Assembly (NCBI RefSeq): GCF_005577435.1
Contig: NZ_CP040396.1
Span: 323,501-387,500, forward strand
Direction: 5' to 3'
Source: Paenibacillus algicola
GTDB lineage: Bacteria > Bacillota > Bacilli > Paenibacillales > Paenibacillaceae
Length of the DNA: 64,000 bases
A program made the translations under genes and the position numbers. This document shows, piece after piece, positions 61,091 through 64,000 of the stretch. Each line of letters opens with the position of its first letter. Position 1 is the stretch's first letter. The notes under the pieces are model-generated. The model did no database searches, was not told the DNA's origin, and was given only the letters and a program-made list of their open reading frames with translations.

Positions 61091-62139
61091 ACAACAGTAT
61101 AAAATCGTTTGTCGCCGTCCTGCTCGGACTGCTGGCCGGAGTTCTGCTCATGGCTGTAACCGGTCACAACCCGGTGGAAGGCTTTAAATATCTGATCGAG
61201 GGCGGCCTGAAAAATCCAGAGCGGATCGGGAACACCCTCGCTACCGCCACCCCGCTCATTCTGACAGGCCTGTCCGTCGCGTTCGCGTTCCGCACCGGCC
61301 TCTTCAATATCGGGGCCGCGGGGCAGATGCTGTTTGGCGGCTTCTGTGCAACGGCGGTCGGCCACTGGCTGGACTTGCCCCGCGCCCTTCTTCTGGTCGT
61401 CATTGTGCTGGCCGGCTTTATCGGCGGGGCGCTGTGGGCGCTGGTGCCGGGCATTCTAAAGGCCCGGTACAACGTGCATGAGGTGGTCAGCACCATTATG
61501 ATGAACTGGATTGCCTACTGGATTGTGTTCTATGCGGTGCCTTCCTACTTCAAGGGAAGCAGCGAGACAGAATCCCGGCAGCTTCCGGCCAATGCCCTGC
61601 TCCAGCAGCAGGGGCTTAGCGATTTGTTTCAAGGCTCCTACATCAATCTGGGCCTGTTCGTCGCCTTGATCAGTGTTGTTCTGGTGGCCTTCCTGATTCA
61701 AAAAACAACGCTCGGCTACGAGCTGAAGGCAGTCGGCTTTAACCGTCATGCGGCAGAGTATGCCGGCATCGGGGTGCAGCGGAGCATCGTGCTGTCGATG
61801 TTTATCTCCGGCGGCATCGCAGGCCTTGCGGGAGTAACCCAGTATACGGGCAATGCCTCAAGCATTCAGATCGGCATCCTGCCGAGCCAGGGCTTTGACG
61901 GCATTGCCGTTGCACTGCTGGGTGCCAACGCACCGCTCGGCGTGCTGCTGGCTGCTATTTTCTTCGGCCTGCTTTACTCTGGCCGGGGCTTTATGAACGC
62001 CATGACCGATATACCGCCGGAAATTGCGGATTCGATCATCGCGATTATTATTTATTTTGCAGCGACGAGCATTCTCGTGGATCGCTTGTATCGTAAATAC
62101 AAATCACGCCGTGCGGCGAACAAGAAGCAGGGGGGCTGA
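61087..62139 (+). CDS. nupP: Nucleoside ABC importer permease 1
   Basis: The 350-residue protein has about nine membrane helices and BPD_transp_2-type motifs: TPLILTGLSVAFAFRTGLFN, IGAAGQMLFGG, NVHEVVSTIMMNWIA and GFDGIAVALLGANAPLGV. It overlaps the ATPase gene by four bases, and the next permease starts four bases after it. Together with the second permease it forms the membrane channel for purine nucleosides. Confidence 0.93.
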   Translation: MNNSIKSFVAVLLGLLAGVLLMAVTGHNPVEGFKYLIEGGLKNPERIGNTLATATPLILTGLSVAFAFRTGLFNIGAAGQMLFGGFCATAVGHWLDLPRALLLVVIVLAGFIGGALWALVPGILKARYNVHEVVSTIMMNWIAYWIVFYAVPSYFKGSSETESRQLPANALLQQQGLSDLFQGSYINLGLFVALISVVLVAFLIQKTTLGYELKAVGFNRHAAEYAGIGVQRSIVLSMFISGGIAGLAGVTQYTGNASSIQIGILPSQGFDGIAVALLGANAPLGVLLAAIFFGLLYSGRGFMNAMTDIPPEIADSIIAIIIYFAATSILVDRLYRKYKSRRAANKKQGG

Positions 62140-62143
62140 ACCA

Positions 62144-63094
62144 ATGTGGACGACACTTGAGCAAATTTTTCCCTACGCGATCGTGTTCACGATTCCGCTG
62201 CTGATTACCGCCCTGGGTGCCCTGTTCAGTGAACGGAGCGGCGTGGTCAACATTGGTCTGGACGGCTTGATGATCATCGGCTCCTTCATGGGCGCCTTTG
62301 TGACCTTCAAGCTTCAGGAGCAATATGGAGATGCGCCCTGGGTGCTGTGGGTAGGCTTGCTGGCAGCTATGGCAGCCGGCATGCTGTTCTCGGTGCTGCA
62401 TGCGTTTGCCAGCATCAACCTCAGCGCGAATCAGATCATTAGCGGTACGGCCATCAATCTGATCGCCGGCGCGTTGACGATCTTTCTCGCGCGGAACATG
62501 ACGGGCAGCGGGAATATCCGCATCAGCATCTTTGAGCCCTTCAATGTGCCGCTGCTCTCGGACATTCCCTTTCTGGGGGATTTATTCTTCACGCGGAGTA
62601 ACCCCGTGACCTGGTTCGTGCTTATTATTCTCGCCGTCAGCACGGTCGTTCTGTACAAGACGCCGTTCGGAATGCGCCTGCGCGCCTGCGGAGAGCATCC
62701 GCACGCGGCTGAAGCTGCCGGGGTGCGGGTGCAGTCCATGCGTTATGCCGGCGTGCTGATCTCCGGTGCTTTCTCGGGTCTTGGCGGTGCCGCCATCCTG
62801 ATGACCTACTCCGGAGAATTTAATGGTAACGTCTCGGGTCTGGGCTTCCTGGCGCTGGCGTCCTTGATCTTCGGTCAGTGGAGGCCGCTGGGTGTGCTTG
62901 CCGCAACCTTCTTCTTCGGGTTTGCAAGCACCGTGGCGAACGTGTCCCAGGTCATTCCGTCGCTGGCGGTTATTCCGCCCGTAGTGCTAAAGGTGTTCCC
63001 GTACGTGGTCACCCTGATTGCCCTGGTTATCTTCTCCAAGTCCTCTAACGCACCGAAAGCGGTTGGTGAGCCGTTCGATTCCGGCAAGCGGTAG
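62144..63094 (+). CDS. nupQ: Nucleoside ABC importer permease 2
   Basis: The 316-residue protein has about eight helices and the motifs FTIPLLITALGALFSERSG, NIGLDGLMIIGSF, NLSANQIISGTAINLIAG and GLGFLALASLIFGQWRPLG, typical of the NupQ partner. ATG 62144 has GGGGG upstream; the frame is open further back inside the preceding gene but without a site. It is the last gene of the nucleoside operon, ended by a strong hairpin. Confidence 0.93.
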   Translation: MWTTLEQIFPYAIVFTIPLLITALGALFSERSGVVNIGLDGLMIIGSFMGAFVTFKLQEQYGDAPWVLWVGLLAAMAAGMLFSVLHAFASINLSANQIISGTAINLIAGALTIFLARNMTGSGNIRISIFEPFNVPLLSDIPFLGDLFFTRSNPVTWFVLIILAVSTVVLYKTPFGMRLRACGEHPHAAEAAGVRVQSMRYAGVLISGAFSGLGGAAILMTYSGEFNGNVSGLGFLALASLIFGQWRPLGVLAATFFFGFASTVANVSQVIPSLAVIPPVVLKVFPYVVTLIALVIFSKSSNAPKAVGEPFDSGKR

Positions 63095-63167
63095 GAACGT
63101 CTACGAGGGCATGCTTTGCGGATGAGGAGCTTATGCGTTACGTGATAGAAACTATGTATGAAATATA

Positions 63168-63217
63168 GACAGCCTCCGCTTGGACCGTGTTGAACCGTCC
63201 AAAGCGGAGGCTGTCTT
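63168..63217 (+). terminator. Terminator of the nucleoside importer operon
   Basis: GACAGCCTCCGCTTGGAC and its near-exact complement around an 11-base loop, followed by five T. Confidence 0.9.
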
Positions 63218-63307
63218 TTTGGTCTGCTTTTTTGTCCGAAAAAATGAACCGTTTTAGCCGGTCCGTTGTTTATATTAGATCACGTACCGGAAAGGAGGGC
63301 TCTGAAA

Positions 63308-63841
63308 TTGACAGATCGAGAGCTGTTTGATGCTTATAACAAAGATGTATACCGTACCTGCTATTATATGCTGCGTAACGTTCAGGATGCGGAGGATGTA
63401 TGTCATGACGTATTCGTCACCGTATTTCGCCAGGATTGGCACGAGATTGAGCAGCTGCGAGCCTGGATTTTGCGGATCTCTGTCAATCATTGCTTGAATC
63501 TGCTGCGCAAGCAGCAGAGGCGAACCGTAAAGCAGCCTCAGCTGCAGTGGATGCGGAAGCATCAAGAGGCTTCGGTTCCTGCTGTAGATGCGCAGGTGCT
63601 GAAGCGGGAATCGTCGGAAGAGTGGGAGAAGCTGCTGGGACAATTGCCTGAGAAGCTCATGGCCGTGGTGGTTCTTCGATATCTTGGAGAGCTGTCTACC
63701 GCTGAAATTGCACAGTCGCTGAATTTGCCTCAAGGGACGGTAAAATCCCGGCTGCATAAAGCCCTCAAGCTGATGCGGGGCAAGCTGGAAAGCAAAGAAT
63801 TATATGATACGAGAGGTGAACGACAGTATGGAGCACCTTGA
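63308..63841 (+). CDS. ECF-type RNA polymerase sigma factor
   Basis: The protein of about 177 residues has sigma region 2 (LFDAYNKDVYRTCYYMLRN, DAEDVCHDVFVTVF, LRAWILRISVNHCLNLLRK) and region 4 (LPEKLMAVVVLRYLGELST with the helix-turn-helix TAEIAQSLNLPQGTVKSRLHKALK). It directs transcription of a stress or envelope regulon. TTG 63308 has AAAGGAGGG upstream; the longer open frame from 63266 has no such site. A partner gene, probably an anti-sigma factor, overlaps its end by 14 bases. Confidence 0.93.
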   Translation: MTDRELFDAYNKDVYRTCYYMLRNVQDAEDVCHDVFVTVFRQDWHEIEQLRAWILRISVNHCLNLLRKQQRRTVKQPQLQWMRKHQEASVPAVDAQVLKRESSEEWEKLLGQLPEKLMAVVVLRYLGELSTAEIAQSLNLPQGTVKSRLHKALKLMRGKLESKELYDTRGERQYGAP

Positions 63842-64000
63842 ACGAGATCTCAAGAATCAGATGAAAAGTGACAGAGGCGTACCCTATCCAGACTTTGAAG
63901 CGATGTGGGACCGTATTCAGCAGAATGAGCTGCATGCCGAGGCCGAGGCTGGCGGGAAGTCCTGGACGCCTGTAGTGTCTCAGCGGTTCCACAAGAGAGC
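63828..64000 (+). CDS. Partial gene, probable anti-sigma factor
   Basis: The frame starts at ATG 63828 with GAGAGGTGAA upstream, overlapping the sigma gene by 14 bases. It encodes MEHLERDLKNQMKSDRG and YPDFEAMWDRIQQNE before the window ends. The position after an ECF sigma factor and the hydrophilic, basic N-terminus suggest an anti-sigma factor with a later membrane helix, but none of that is visible here. Confidence 0.7.
   Translation, partial: MEHLERDLKNQMKSDRGVPYPDFEAMWDRIQQNELHAEAEAGGKSWTPVVSQRFHKR

Noticed and set aside
63236..63300. Possible autoregulatory ECF promoter (TGAACC and CGTT) before the sigma factor gene
   Set aside because: The spacing between the two elements is about 13 bases, shorter than the 15-17 expected, so I do not call it.

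Overview
The window looks like chromosomal DNA of a xylan-degrading, spore-forming Firmicute, most probably Paenibacillus or a close relative. I infer this from the gene content: two large SLH-anchored GH10 xylanases, an Lpl-type sugar ABC transporter followed by a YesM/YesN-type two-component pair, a ydjFGHI-like envelope-stress operon, a nupNOPQ-like nucleoside importer, a DUF11 surface protein and a CotH-family protein. No rRNA, tRNA, CRISPR array or phage block was seen.

Layout. 0-5.2 kb is an AT-rich accessory zone holding transposase relics, a small lipoprotein, an HNH nuclease and a secreted-peptide gene broken by a 10-bp tandem duplication. 5.4-8.6 kb holds an S-layer-anchored amidase with a GlnR/TnrA-type box upstream. 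8.8-18.6 kb holds a truncated SpoIID-like gene, a membrane protein/XRE pair, rarD, a cysteine-rich MarR regulator divergent from a cysteine-rich flavoprotein, a fasciclin protein, a DUF11 protein, an orphan response regulator with a SARP-type domain, and an XRE-like regulator whose promoter carries two identical palindromes. 18.8-29.5 kb is a xylan module: secreted xylanase, two permeases, substrate-binding lipoprotein, sensor kinase and AraC-type regulator.

29.5-33.7 kb is a second accessory zone. An IS4-type deletion derivative is followed by same-strand small genes separated by related, foldable repeats of about 95-120 bp. The genes are a methyltransferase, a small membrane protein, a Cass2/GyrI-like effector-binding protein, a RelBE-like toxin-antitoxin pair and a DUF3221 lipoprotein. 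The arrangement resembles a gene-cassette array without an integrase and is the most unusual structure here.

33.9-40.8 kb holds a GH16 lichenase, a DDAH/arginine-deiminase-like enzyme, a DUF421 membrane protein and a second SLH xylanase split by a one-base frameshift. 41-49 kb holds the PspA operon and a VTC/DUF4956/CotH cluster. 49-55.3 kb holds a PhyH oxygenase with an AraC regulator, an IS3 relic, and a secreted peptide followed by a three-gene ABC system. 55.5-64 kb holds a calcium-type P-ATPase, the nucleoside importer, and an ECF sigma factor with a partial anti-sigma gene cut by the window end.

How the parts fit together: the cell-surface xylanases would cut glucuronoxylan, the Lpl-type transporter would take up the oligosaccharides, and YesM/YesN-type proteins would sense them. 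A shared TTGTTAT direct repeat with 20-bp spacing upstream of xylanase 1 and the lichenase suggests co-regulation of the glycan enzymes. All functions are read from sequence motifs; no database search was run.
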